The notes under the pieces: model-generated
The model's database searches: none
What the model saw: only the letters and a program-made list of their open reading frames with translations
What the model was told of the DNA's origin: nothing
Source of the DNA: UBA995 sp035477115
Lineage (GTDB): Bacteria; Bacillota; Sulfobacillia; UBA995
DNA length: 28,399 nucleotides
Reading direction: 5' to 3'
Assembly (NCBI GenBank): GCA_035477115.1
Contig: DATIKW010000021.1
Coordinates: forward strand, 1 to 28,399
In this document: positions 1-6,976 of the stretch, one piece after another
Position numbering within the stretch: position 1 is the stretch's first letter
Layout of the letters: every line of letters begins with the position of its first letter
Position numbers and translations under genes: made by a program

Positions 1-95
1 CAAATCGGGCACTTCCGCTTTTCAGTTGGCGACTTGACCGCGTATTCCTGAAGATAGCTCTTGAGTGAAACGGCTGTCTCCAGTATGATGATCAT
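1..95 (-). CDS. N-terminal fragment of a zinc-ribbon, probably transposon-type (DUF6431-like) protein
   Basis: An open frame on the minus strand starts at ATG 95 and runs off the left edge after 31 codons with no stop. It reads about MIIILETAVSLKSYLQEYA, then ends KRKCPI with a TG that would begin a Cys or Trp codon. A short helical N-terminus followed by a CPxC-type knuckle is what I recall from DUF6431-type zinc-ribbon proteins of insertion elements. A purine-rich GAGGGGG lies about 8-12 bases upstream of the ATG. Only the first third or less is visible, so the family call rests on memory of the N-terminus. It is divergent from the toxin-antitoxin pair to its right. Confidence 0.4.
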   Translation of the reverse strand, partial: MIIILETAVSLKSYLQEYAVKSPTEKRKCPI

Positions 96-122
96 GCAAC
101 GGCCCCCTCGCGGGGTCGCGGG

Positions 123-165
123 AGCCTGTCCCTGGGTGGTCCCAACCTATGACCAGGGGCAGGCT
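123..165. other. Imperfect inverted repeat / hairpin in the divergent region
   Basis: Arm AGCCTGTCCCTGG (123-135) pairs with CCAGGGGCAGGCT (153-165) with one G-U pair and a 17-base loop. It sits between the partial minus-strand gene and the plus-strand toxin-antitoxin pair. It could be an element-end repeat, a 5' leader structure or a terminator; no strong T tract follows, so termination is not favoured. Confidence 0.45.
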
Positions 166-216
166 TCTCTATTTCCCCACAAATGACCAACCAAAAACCA
201 CGTCCCCAATTATGTC

Positions 217-537
217 ATGGAACGTGGTTATCCTGTCACCGTCAGCCAATTCGGCTGGTCAAGCCCTAATCACCGACAAATGACGTGGGCTCCAACAGCT
301 TACCGGGTCGCCGAGGCTGGACTCGAATACGCCATCTCGCAAGCGGCGGCGGCTCACAAGTCGCAGGACGGGCAGCCGCTCTCGAAGGTCTGGGCCGACC
401 GCATTAAGGCCCTGTCGACCCTCAAGCGGCTGCGGTCCCAGATGCCGGCTATAGACGGGGGCGACCTCCTGGCAGCGTCGCGCCGAGAACTGGAGGGACG
501 CGGCTCAATTGCGGAAGGCGGCGACGACCGTGGCTGA
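217..537 (+). CDS. Putative VapB-like antitoxin (N-terminus uncertain)
   Basis: This 106-codon frame lies directly upstream of a PIN toxin and overlaps it, the usual place for a cognate antitoxin. The C-terminal half contains a basic helix (ALSTLKRLRSQMPAIDG) followed by an LLAASRRELEGRG helix, like the toxin-wrapping tail of VapB proteins. The N-terminal half shows no convincing ribbon-helix-helix or AbrB DNA-binding motif. The first ~40 codons look poor in protein character, so the true start may be internal or the original N-terminus may have been replaced during rearrangement next to the mobile-type gene at the left edge. Function is inferred mainly from position. Confidence 0.45.
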   Translation: MERGYPVTVSQFGWSSPNHRQMTWAPTAYRVAEAGLEYAISQAAAAHKSQDGQPLSKVWADRIKALSTLKRLRSQMPAIDGGDLLAASRRELEGRGSIAEGGDDRG

Positions 538-988
538 CCGGGGCGCGAGCCTGTGCGTGGACGCAAGCGTCGGCGTGAAATGGATGTTCGGGCACGAGGA
601 AGGCTCGGCGGCCTCGCTAGCCCTGCTCGAACGGTACGTCGCCGGTGACATCCGGATAACTGTCCCCGACCTCTTCCTGCATGAAGTAGGCAATGCCCTC
701 ATGTTGGCGGTCCGCCGGAAGGGTGTCACGGAGGCCGCCGCCTTGGAGGCTCTCGCCGCACTCGTGAACTTCCATCTGGCGGTGGTGCCGATCGGCCCCC
801 TGGCAATATCGGCCCTTACCCTTGGCTTGCGACTGGGGCTCTCATTCTACGACGCCGCCTACCTCGCAGTGGCCGAAGACCACGGCATCCCGCTCATAAC
901 CGCCGATGAGCAACTCCTCGCGACCGACTTACCCTGGATCCTGGGTCTTGACGACGTGCAACCTTACCTCGATCTGGGCTCCAGCTAG
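509..988 (+). CDS. VapC-like PIN-domain ribonuclease toxin
   Basis: A PIN-domain endoribonuclease, expected to cleave RNA (tRNA or rRNA in studied VapCs) using Mg2+ held by an acidic cluster. Counting from TTG 509, the acidic residues are visible: D18 in CVDASVGVKW, E59 in LHEVGNAL, D115 in SFYDAAYLA and D133 in ITADEQLL. The full domain (about 140 residues) is present, so the toxin looks intact. The listed start is TTG 509; GTG 530 is an alternative that gives the more usual short N-terminus (MADRGASLCVDAS) and overlaps the antitoxin stop by 8 bases. Its TAG stop shares the palindromic CTAG (985-988) with the stop of the convergent fbpC-like gene, so no terminator separates them. Confidence 0.85.
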   Translation: MRKAATTVADRGASLCVDASVGVKWMFGHEEGSAASLALLERYVAGDIRITVPDLFLHEVGNALMLAVRRKGVTEAAALEALAALVNFHLAVVPIGPLAISALTLGLRLGLSFYDAAYLAVAEDHGIPLITADEQLLATDLPWILGLDDVQPYLDLGSS

Positions 989-2094
989 ACCGGCGGGCAG
1001 CACGTAGCCCCCTTGCCCTGAGGATCTGCGCATTCCCGTGGGAACACGATGACGTGCGCCGCATCGATGTTCATGCGAACCCTGGTTCCCGGCGCAACAG
1101 TGCGAGTGGAACTCTTCAGCGAGTGGATCTTGAGGCCGCCGGGCAAGGTCAACTCGTACAGCACGGACGCGCCCAGGAAACGGACGCCGCTGATGCTGGC
1201 CGGGCCTTCCGAGTCGACCGTGAAGTCGACATCATCGGGCCGGATCATCAGTTCCACCGGCCGTCCCGGCTCCCAACCGGGCCCCGCAAGGGGGAAAGTG
1301 CCGATGGCCGCGGCCACCCCCTCGCTTCCCACCACGCCGGGCACGAAGTCCGCCTTGCCCACGAAGTCGGCCACAAAGCGAGTGGCAGGCCGGTGGTATA
1401 TCTCGGGAGGCGTCCCCACTTGCTGCAGGCAACCCCGGTCGAGCACCCCGACCCGGTCCGACAAGGCAAAGGCCTCCTCTTGCTCATGAGTGACAAGGAT
1501 GGTGGTAGTGCCGCGTTCCTTGAGGATGCGCCTCGTCTGGGTCCGAAGTTCCTCGCGAAGATCTGCGTCCAGGTTGGAAAAGGGCTCGTCCAGCAGCATC
1601 ACCCGGGGAGCGGGCGCCAGTGACCGCGCGAGCGCCACTCGCTGGCACTGCCCGCCGGACAACTCGTGGGGGTAGCGCGCGTCCAGTCCTTCCAGCCCCA
1701 CCAGGGCGAGGAGTTCGGCCACGCGAAGCCGTATCGCCTGGCGCGACCATCCCTTCAGGCCGAAACCCACGTTCTGGGCCACGGTGAGATGGGGGAACAG
1801 CGCATAGTCCTGGAAGACGATGCCCACTGCCCGTCGCTCGGGGCTCACCCAGCACTGACCCCCGGCGACCAAGTCGTCGCCGATGACGATGGTTCCCCGA
1901 TCCGGTCGCTCGAGTCCGGCTATCAGCCGCAGGGTGGTGGTCTTGCCGCAACCCGAGGGCCCGAGGATGGAGAAAAATTCGCCCGCTTCAATCGTGAAAT
2001 CCAGGTCGAACACCGCGCGCACCCGGCCGAAGGAGCGAGATACTCCCCTCAGCTCGACGCGGGTAGAAGTCCGGTCATCGCCGACGGCGGCCAT
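985..2094 (-). CDS. fbpC: Fe(III) ABC transporter ATP-binding protein
   Basis: The ATPase that powers the FbpABC-type iron importer on the cytoplasmic face. Visible motifs are Walker A GPSGCGKTTT, Q-loop QDYALFPHLT, signature LSGGQCQRVALA, Walker B VMLLDEPFSNLD and switch His in VTHEQEEAFAL. A C-terminal TOBE-like region of about 110 residues follows, as in FbpC/PotA/CysA-type ATPases. I use ATG 2094 (369 aa) rather than an upstream in-frame codon because GGAGGTAGGGGAGG stands just ahead of it and the upstream permease ends only 8 bases away. It is the third gene of the A-B-C operon. The assignment to iron rather than another FbpC/CysA-family substrate rests on the neighbouring binding protein and operator. 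Confidence 0.9.
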   Translation of the reverse strand: MAAVGDDRTSTRVELRGVSRSFGRVRAVFDLDFTIEAGEFFSILGPSGCGKTTTLRLIAGLERPDRGTIVIGDDLVAGGQCWVSPERRAVGIVFQDYALFPHLTVAQNVGFGLKGWSRQAIRLRVAELLALVGLEGLDARYPHELSGGQCQRVALARSLAPAPRVMLLDEPFSNLDADLREELRTQTRRILKERGTTTILVTHEQEEAFALSDRVGVLDRGCLQQVGTPPEIYHRPATRFVADFVGKADFVPGVVGSEGVAAAIGTFPLAGPGWEPGRPVELMIRPDDVDFTVDSEGPASISGVRFLGASVLYELTLPGGLKIHSLKSSTRTVAPGTRVRMNIDAAHVIVFPRECADPQGKGATCCPPV

Positions 2095-2102
2095 CTCCTC
2101 CC

Positions 2103-3752
2103 CTACCTCCCTGCCGCGGCCCGGGTCAACAAGACGACCGGCAAGAGCCCTACCACCACGATGGCCAGGGCCGGCAACGCGGCTCCCGTCCACAGCGATT
2201 CGGCGGCCATTTGCCACACCCAGGTCGCCAGCGTATCGTAGCCGAACGGCCGGAGCATCACCGTGATCGGCAGTTCTTTCATGACGTCGACGAAGACCAG
2301 GGCCGCGCCGCCGATCAGTCCCGGCGCCGCCAGCGGGAGGTGGATCTGCGCGAGGACCCTCCAGGGGCCCGCCCCCAGGACCCTCGCCGCCAGGGTGACA
2401 TTGGGGCGGATCTTCTCCAGGGCGGCTTCGGTGCTATGATAGGCCACAGCGAGGAAGCGGGCCACATAGCCGTACGTCAGCCCGATGAGCGAACCGGTAA
2501 GCACCAGGCCCACGGTGATACCCGCCCAGCGCTCCAGGACCCGGTTGAGGGCATGATCGAGTGGGGTCAAGGTGAGGAGGATGCCCACCGCGAAGACGGC
2601 CCCTGGCACCGCATAGCCGGTAGTGGCCAGCATCGCCAGGCCCCGCGCCGCCTTGCCGCCGCCGAGCCGGGCCCCGCCGGCCAGGATGAGGGCGAGCGCC
2701 ACCGCCACGGCCGCCGCCAATCCCGACAACACCAAACTGTTGACGGCAAGCTCGAGATACACGCGACCCGCGCCTACGGGGAGGTGGGCGACCTCCAGCA
2801 CTGCCCAGCCCGCCAGCTGGGCCACGGGGATCAAGAAGGCAGCCCCCACCACCAGCGCACAGACGGCCGTCAAGGCCCACTTACTCCCTCCCGTGAGTTG
2901 CGCGCGGGGAAGACCCGGAGATCTGCCGCCTGCTTCGTGGTAGCGACTCCGGCCGCGAAGCGACCTCTCCAGCATTATCGCCGCGAGGGCGAGGATGGCG
3001 AGCAGGCCGGCCAGTTCCCCCGCGGCCCGGAGATCCATCAGGCCGTGCCAGACCCGTACCACGCCGTCGGCCAACGTGGGAAAGTTGAAGAAGCGCACCG
3101 TGGCGAAATCGGCCATCGCCTCCATCAAGGCCAGGACCACCCCCGCCGCCACCGCCGGCCGGGACAAGGGGAAGGCCACGCGGAAGAAGAAGCGAGTGGG
3201 ACCGTAGCCCAGGACCCGAGCCGCCTCCAGCGATGAAGCCGATATTGCCCGGTAGCCGGCCCGGGCGAGCATGTAGACATAGGGGTAAAGCACCAGCGTC
3301 ATCACCAGGATAGCGCCGCCCGGGGAGCGGATCGCGGGAAACCACCCCGCCCCGCCAAACCAGGCGGCCAGCCAGCGCTGGACCGGGCCGGCGGCATCGA
3401 AGGTCGCCATGTACACGAAGCCCATGACGTAAGCCGGCATGGCCATGGGCAAGAGCAGCATCCACTCGAAGGCGGATCGGCCGGGGAATTCGTAGGCGGT
3501 CACCAGCCAGGCCAGGCCGGCACCGAGGACGAGCGTCCCCAGGCCGACGCCGACCAGCAACACCAGGGTGTTGGCCAGCATGAGGGGGAGCACCGTATCC
3601 CAGAGGTGCTGCCACACCGCCTCGGTCGGCGTGATCAGCGCCGAAGCGACTGCCAGCACCGGATATAGCACCATCGCCGCGATGAGCAGGGGGAGGGCGA
3701 TCGCCCCGACCGGCCGACGCCCTCCCCGGCGCACCATCGAACGTCTGCTCAC
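2103..3752 (-). CDS. fbpB: Fe(III) ABC transporter permease, fused double-domain type
   Basis: The membrane channel of the iron importer. At 549 residues it is the long FbpB/SfuB form, in which two permease domains of about six membrane segments each are fused. Both ATPase-contact (EAA) loops are visible: EAARVLGYGPTRFFFRVAFP in the first half and LAARVLGAGPWRVLAQIHLP in the second. Hydrophobic segments occur throughout, beginning with AIALPLLIAAMVLYPVLAV. The nominal start is GTG 3752, and an in-frame ATG lies 5 codons later; the ribosome site (GAGGGG or GGGA) does not decide clearly between them. It lies 21 bases after the binding-protein gene and 8 bases before fbpC, consistent with one transcript. 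Confidence 0.9.
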   Translation of the reverse strand: MSRRSMVRRGGRRPVGAIALPLLIAAMVLYPVLAVASALITPTEAVWQHLWDTVLPLMLANTLVLLVGVGLGTLVLGAGLAWLVTAYEFPGRSAFEWMLLLPMAMPAYVMGFVYMATFDAAGPVQRWLAAWFGGAGWFPAIRSPGGAILVMTLVLYPYVYMLARAGYRAISASSLEAARVLGYGPTRFFFRVAFPLSRPAVAAGVVLALMEAMADFATVRFFNFPTLADGVVRVWHGLMDLRAAGELAGLLAILALAAIMLERSLRGRSRYHEAGGRSPGLPRAQLTGGSKWALTAVCALVVGAAFLIPVAQLAGWAVLEVAHLPVGAGRVYLELAVNSLVLSGLAAAVAVALALILAGGARLGGGKAARGLAMLATTGYAVPGAVFAVGILLTLTPLDHALNRVLERWAGITVGLVLTGSLIGLTYGYVARFLAVAYHSTEAALEKIRPNVTLAARVLGAGPWRVLAQIHLPLAAPGLIGGAALVFVDVMKELPITVMLRPFGYDTLATWVWQMAAESLWTGAALPALAIVVVGLLPVVLLTRAAAGR

Positions 3753-3773
3753 TCCCGCACTGTCACCCCTCGC

Positions 3774-4853
3774 CTAGCGGTAGCCCGCGCGATCCAGGAG
3801 ACGGATGGCAGCAGCCTGCAGTCGCCCGAACTCGCCGATGTCGAGTTCATCCACGCGGAACTCTCCGAACCCGGCGACGATCGGATGGACCGGAGCGTCA
3901 GGGTTGGCGGGGTATTCGTGATTCGATGCGGAAAACAGCTCCTGCCCGCGCGGGCCGCTCAGCCATTCCAAGAAGCGCAGCGCATTGGCCTTATTCTGCG
4001 CGTGGGTGGTTATACCTGCTCCGCTTACGTTGACATGCGCGCCGCGTTCTCCCGCAGCCTGATTGGCCCAGAACACCCTTATCGGGAAAGCGGGGTTGCC
4101 CTGTAGCAGGCGTCCCAGGTAGTAGTGGTTGGTGAGGGCCACATCGCCGGCTCCGGCTGCTAGCGTCTCGAGAATCCGCGTGTCGCTGTCGATCAACTGG
4201 GGCTGGTTGGCCACCCATCCCCGGACGATCTCTTCCGCCCGCGCCTCGCCATGGGCCGCTATCAAGCTGGCCACGAGCGACTGAGTGTAGGAGTGGGTTG
4301 CCGGCCTCAGGACCAGCCGCCCGCGCCAGCGCGGGTCGGTCAAGTCTTCGTAGGTCGACAACTCGGCCGGATTGACTCGATCGGGATGATACATTATCGT
4401 GCGGACGCGCTTGGTCAGTCCAAACCACCGGTTGCCGGGGTCCCGCAGGTGCTCGGGGATGTTCCCGATGAGGGTGGGGCTATTGACCGCTTGCAGCAGC
4501 CCGTCCTCAGCGGCCAGCCACAGGTTGCCGGCATCCACCGCAATGTACACGTCGGCCGGCGTATGCCGCCCCTCGGCTCGGATGCGCTCGCGCAGCGCCG
4601 CGTCCGGTCCGCTGGTGAAACGAACCCGGATGCCCGTCTCCCGGGTGAACTCCTCGAATACCGGCTCCACCCCATAGTGACGAGAGCTGTATACGTTCAC
4701 CACGCCCGCGTCCGCCGGGACCAATGCCTCGTCTGCCGGGCCGGGCTCCCGCTCCCCGGCCAGCGCCAGGACACCATACATGATCGCCGCGCCGGCCACC
4801 AGCGCAACCACTAGCCAAATTGCAGGACCTGCCTTGCCTGCTCGCATCGTCAT
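3774..4853 (-). CDS. fbpA: Fe(III) ABC transporter substrate-binding protein
   Basis: Extracytoplasmic binding protein that delivers ferric iron to FbpBC. An N-terminal hydrophobic segment (AIWLVVALVAGAAIMYGVLALAG) acts as signal peptide or anchor; there is no lipobox cysteine. The mature part opens with VNVYSSRHYGVEPVFEEFT, the typical start of FbpA/FutA-type proteins, and carries the paired tyrosines in LTNHYYLGRLL that supply iron ligands in this family. The rest (GRLVLRPATHSYTQSLVAS, NVSGAGITTHAQNKANALRFLEWL) is standard for the family. GGGGGGAG sits ahead of both ATG 4853 and ATG 4847; the shorter start has the better spacing, and the difference is two residues. First gene of the operon, with a clear promoter upstream. 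Confidence 0.9.
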   Translation of the reverse strand: MTMRAGKAGPAIWLVVALVAGAAIMYGVLALAGEREPGPADEALVPADAGVVNVYSSRHYGVEPVFEEFTRETGIRVRFTSGPDAALRERIRAEGRHTPADVYIAVDAGNLWLAAEDGLLQAVNSPTLIGNIPEHLRDPGNRWFGLTKRVRTIMYHPDRVNPAELSTYEDLTDPRWRGRLVLRPATHSYTQSLVASLIAAHGEARAEEIVRGWVANQPQLIDSDTRILETLAAGAGDVALTNHYYLGRLLQGNPAFPIRVFWANQAAGERGAHVNVSGAGITTHAQNKANALRFLEWLSGPRGQELFSASNHEYPANPDAPVHPIVAGFGEFRVDELDIGEFGRLQAAAIRLLDRAGYR

Positions 4854-4870
4854 GACTCCCCCCGCCAATG

Positions 4871-4886
4871 TGATCTGGAAAGATCA
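4871..4886. promoter_or_regulatory. Perfect 6-bp inverted repeat overlapping the fbp -10 region
   Basis: TGATCT-GGAA-AGATCA is an exact inverted repeat with a 4-base centre. It overlaps the -10 element and predicted transcription start of the fbp operon, so it may be a second operator or the stem of a small 5' hairpin. No specific regulator can be named. Confidence 0.4.
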
Positions 4887-4911
4887 TATTGATAACAATA
4901 CTCACTGTCAA
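4883..4911 (-). promoter_or_regulatory. Predicted sigma-A promoter of the fbpABC operon
   Basis: On the minus strand a perfect -35 TTGACA (4906-4911) is followed by a 17-base spacer and TATGAT (4883-4888), five of six matches to the -10 consensus. The -10 ends about 30 bases ahead of the fbpA start. Strong promoter elements in an iron-uptake operon imply control by a repressor. Confidence 0.75.
4890..4904. promoter_or_regulatory. Fur-like operator inside the fbp promoter spacer
   Basis: The minus strand reads TGAGTATTGTTATCA. Against the 7-1-7 Fur core TGATAATNATTATCA it matches 11 of 14 defined positions, and it lies wholly between the -35 and -10 elements, where a bound repressor would block polymerase. 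Repression by Fe2+-Fur is inferred from this match and from the operon's function. No regulator gene is in the window. Confidence 0.55.
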
Positions 4912-4989
4912 GTAGTTCGCAGCGAAATATCTCGTGGACCGGCAGCGACCTGGGAGATGGACGACCGGCATTCGTCCGGCGGATCAACT

Positions 4990-5018
4990 GTAGGGGCGGG
5001 TTCGGAACCCGCCCCTAC
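4990..5018. repeat. Palindromic repeat, copy 1 (perfect)
   Basis: Arms of 14 bases, GTAGGGGCGGGTTC and its exact complement, around one central base. It lies between the fbp promoter and the 3' end of the PPC-domain gene, 8 bases after that gene's stop. It is one of seven copies in the window and could fold in RNA from either strand. Confidence 0.9.
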
Positions 5019-5026
5019 GGCGGCTG

Positions 5027-5452
5027 TCAGCGGATGCCCGCCGGCAGCGTCGGGCCGTCCGGCTGGTCGACCTCGCTTTCCGGTTCCCGGAACTCCTCGA
5101 GCCAGTAGACGCCGCCGAACACCACCGTACCCGACAGCAGGTGGCCGCCGAACGCGCACCCCTTGGCGTCGCCGAAGGTCACGTGGGCGTGCAGTGCCGG
5201 ACGCCCTCCGTCGGCGCTGACCAGCCCGGTGAGGTTGAGCAACTCCAGTTCCTGATCCCGCAGCAAAGGGAGGTAACGGCGACTACCCTGTTCGAAGAAG
5301 GCGTAGACCGCCCGCTTCACTGCGCCGAAGGCCGACACGGTCGCCCGCCGGAAGCCGCCCCGGGCTGCCGCGTCCTCGAGGAAAACCATGAGATCTACGC
5401 CCTCCGGCAGCTTGCCGCTGATTACCCGGCCCGAGCGATAGGATGGAGTCAT
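5027..5452 (-). CDS. PPC/DUF296-domain protein (PCC domain, PD1-like)
   Basis: A 141-residue single-domain protein of the PPC (plants and prokaryotes conserved, DUF296) family. The order of motifs is typical: RVISGKLPEGVDLMVFLEDA, then GGFRRATVSAFGAVKRAVYAF, then LHAHVTFGDAKGCAFGGHLL with its conserved histidines, and a closing TVVFGGVYWLEE strand. Family members form trimers. Some are called DNA-binding by analogy with plant AHL proteins, but bacterial ones have no AT-hook and an unknown role; the histidines may bind metal or a small ligand. The start ATG 5452 has GGAGA 8 bases upstream. It appears to stand alone, flanked by a palindromic repeat downstream, so neighbours do not suggest a pathway. 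Confidence 0.85.
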   Translation of the reverse strand: MTPSYRSGRVISGKLPEGVDLMVFLEDAAARGGFRRATVSAFGAVKRAVYAFFEQGSRRYLPLLRDQELELLNLTGLVSADGGRPALHAHVTFGDAKGCAFGGHLLSGTVVFGGVYWLEEFREPESEVDQPDGPTLPAGIR

Positions 5453-5556
5453 GCCATTCTCTCCTACTGCGAAGGTGGGGCCGCGATCGCGGTCGCGGCT
5501 GAATGCCTGTACGTCGAACCCGTCCCTGCCCCAAAGCCGATCGGGATCCCGACCGA

Positions 5557-6459
5557 TCAGCCTTCTCCCCTGCCGCCGGCCACCCGGTTGCGCCCGGACA
5601 TCTTGGCCTGGTACATAGCCTGGTCGGCCTCGCGCACCAGTGTCTCGTGGCCGCTTATCCCCCGATCGGGGAAAGTCGCCACCCCCACGCTGACCGTGAT
5701 GGTAAGGGGCAGGTTGCCCAGGCTGAAGCGGTGTTGCTCGACCGTCCCGCGCAACCGCTCCGCGAGGAGCATGGCGTCGGGGCCGTCGGTCTCGGGCAGG
5801 ATGAGGAGGAACTCCTCTCCCCCATAGCGGCCGGCGATATCGGACCCGCGGATGATGTTCTTCAGGAGCCTGCCCAGTTCCTGGAGGACCACATTACCGC
5901 CCGGGTGGCCGTGGGCGTCATTTATCCGCTTGAAGTGGTCCACATCCACCATGATGCAGGATATCGGGTGCTGATACCGCTTGGCGCGGGCCACCTCTTC
6001 CCGCCCGCGGCGCTGCAAGTACCAGCCATTGTATAGGCCGGTCAGCGAGTCGGTGATCGATAGTTCTTCCAGCCGCCGGTGGGTCTTTCTCGCTTCATCG
6101 AACATGGCCTTGGTCCGCCGCACCAGCCGGATGCGGGCAGCCAGCTCGGCCGGGCTGAAAGGCCATGCCAGGTAATCGACAAGTCCTTCCTCGAGTCGCG
6201 ACAGCCAGCGGTCAATGCCCTCGCGAGCAGTAAGCAACAACAAAGGGATATCCCAGGTGGCCACGGACTCCCAGAGCGGACCCAGCGCCCGTTCCGGCCG
6301 GGCGGGAACCCCGTTCACGTCGAGGAGGATGATGTGCGGCAAATCTAATGGCAAGGCGTCAGGTGTCGGCCCGGCGATCACCTGATAGCCGGGGGAGGGG
6401 AGCATGGCGCGGATCCCTGTGACCACTTCCGGTTGCTCACAGATCAGCAGTATCCGCAC
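5557..6459 (-). CDS. Diguanylate cyclase with degenerate receiver domain
   Basis: Makes cyclic di-GMP from two GTP. From GTG 6459 (300 aa), residues 1-110 form a CheY-like receiver and about 130-295 a GGDEF domain. The active site is RYGGEEF (GGEEF 213-217), with VDVDHFKRIN as the metal/GTP strand and an RxxD inhibitory site (RGSD 204-207) five residues before it, so product feedback is expected. The receiver keeps the phospho-acceptor-type Asp47 (ILLDVNG), but the acidic pair near residue 9 is CEQPE and the conserved Lys before PF is Trp (YLAWPF), so normal phospho-signalling is doubtful. The longer frame to 6585 adds unpersuasive sequence; GTG 6459 was chosen because the receiver strand VRILLICEQ starts there, although its ribosome site is weak. 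Confidence 0.85.
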   Translation of the reverse strand: MRILLICEQPEVVTGIRAMLPSPGYQVIAGPTPDALPLDLPHIILLDVNGVPARPERALGPLWESVATWDIPLLLLTAREGIDRWLSRLEEGLVDYLAWPFSPAELAARIRLVRRTKAMFDEARKTHRRLEELSITDSLTGLYNGWYLQRRGREEVARAKRYQHPISCIMVDVDHFKRINDAHGHPGGNVVLQELGRLLKNIIRGSDIAGRYGGEEFLLILPETDGPDAMLLAERLRGTVEQHRFSLGNLPLTITVSVGVATFPDRGISGHETLVREADQAMYQAKMSGRNRVAGGRGEG

Positions 6460-6661
6460 GGGACACTCGGACAGTTTCGCCACCGCCCTTGTCGACCGGT
6501 GCCTGAGGCAGTCAGTCGGCTGGCATCGCGTTGTTAGTTCTGCGGATCGCTGGTCAATCCTGCCGCTCGCCGCCGTGCTTGCCATGGCCGGCCAACACCG
6601 GATGGTCGAAGCGGGCGCCGGCCCAACCTTGACGGCCGGGTCGCCGCCCGCTAACCCACCT

Positions 6662-6675
6662 GGGGCTCTAGCCCC
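6662..6675. terminator. Short GC-rich hairpin after the nifU-like gene
   Basis: GGGGCT-CT-AGCCCC is an exact 6-bp stem with a 2-base centre (a slightly shorter stem in practice), 3 bases after the NifU-domain stop on the minus strand. It has no T tract, so it may be a weak terminator or simply a small stem-loop. The rest of 6460-6678 shows no gene. Confidence 0.35.
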
Positions 6676-6678
6676 GCC

Positions 6679-6897
6679 TCACACCGCTTCGACCGAGCGG
6701 ACCCCCTTCACCTGCGCCTTGACGTGCCGCTCGATGCCGTTCTTGAGGGTTAACTGGGACATGGGGCAGCCGCCGCAAGCCCCCTTCAAGCGGACCTTGA
6801 CCACATCGCCCTCAATCGCCACCAGCTCGACATCGCCGCCATCCCGCTGCAGATGGGGCCGAATCCCTTCCAGGGCCTTGATGACATCCTCTTTCAA
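6679..6897 (-). CDS. NifU C-terminal-domain Fe-S scaffold protein
   Basis: A stand-alone NifU C-terminal domain (72 aa), the small scaffold that carries a labile [4Fe-4S] cluster and hands it to target enzymes. It has the family pattern ALEGIRPHLQRDGGDVELV, then VKVRLKGACGGCPMSQLTL with the CxxC cluster ligands, then LKNGIERHVK. The start is TTG 6897 because AGGAGG lies 7 bases upstream; a longer reading to 6957 would pass through the ribosome site and adds residues foreign to the family. It is downstream of the FBP aldolase/phosphatase gene on the same strand with a 79-base gap, and no isc/suf genes are nearby. Confidence 0.9.
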   Translation of the reverse strand: MKEDVIKALEGIRPHLQRDGGDVELVAIEGDVVKVRLKGACGGCPMSQLTLKNGIERHVKAQVKGVRSVEAV

Positions 6898-6976
6898 GGA
6901 TAGTCCTCCTCTCGCAGGTCTCTCGAACACAGCACCGGCGAAAACGCAGGGACGCAAAACTCGCCAGCCTTCCCCA

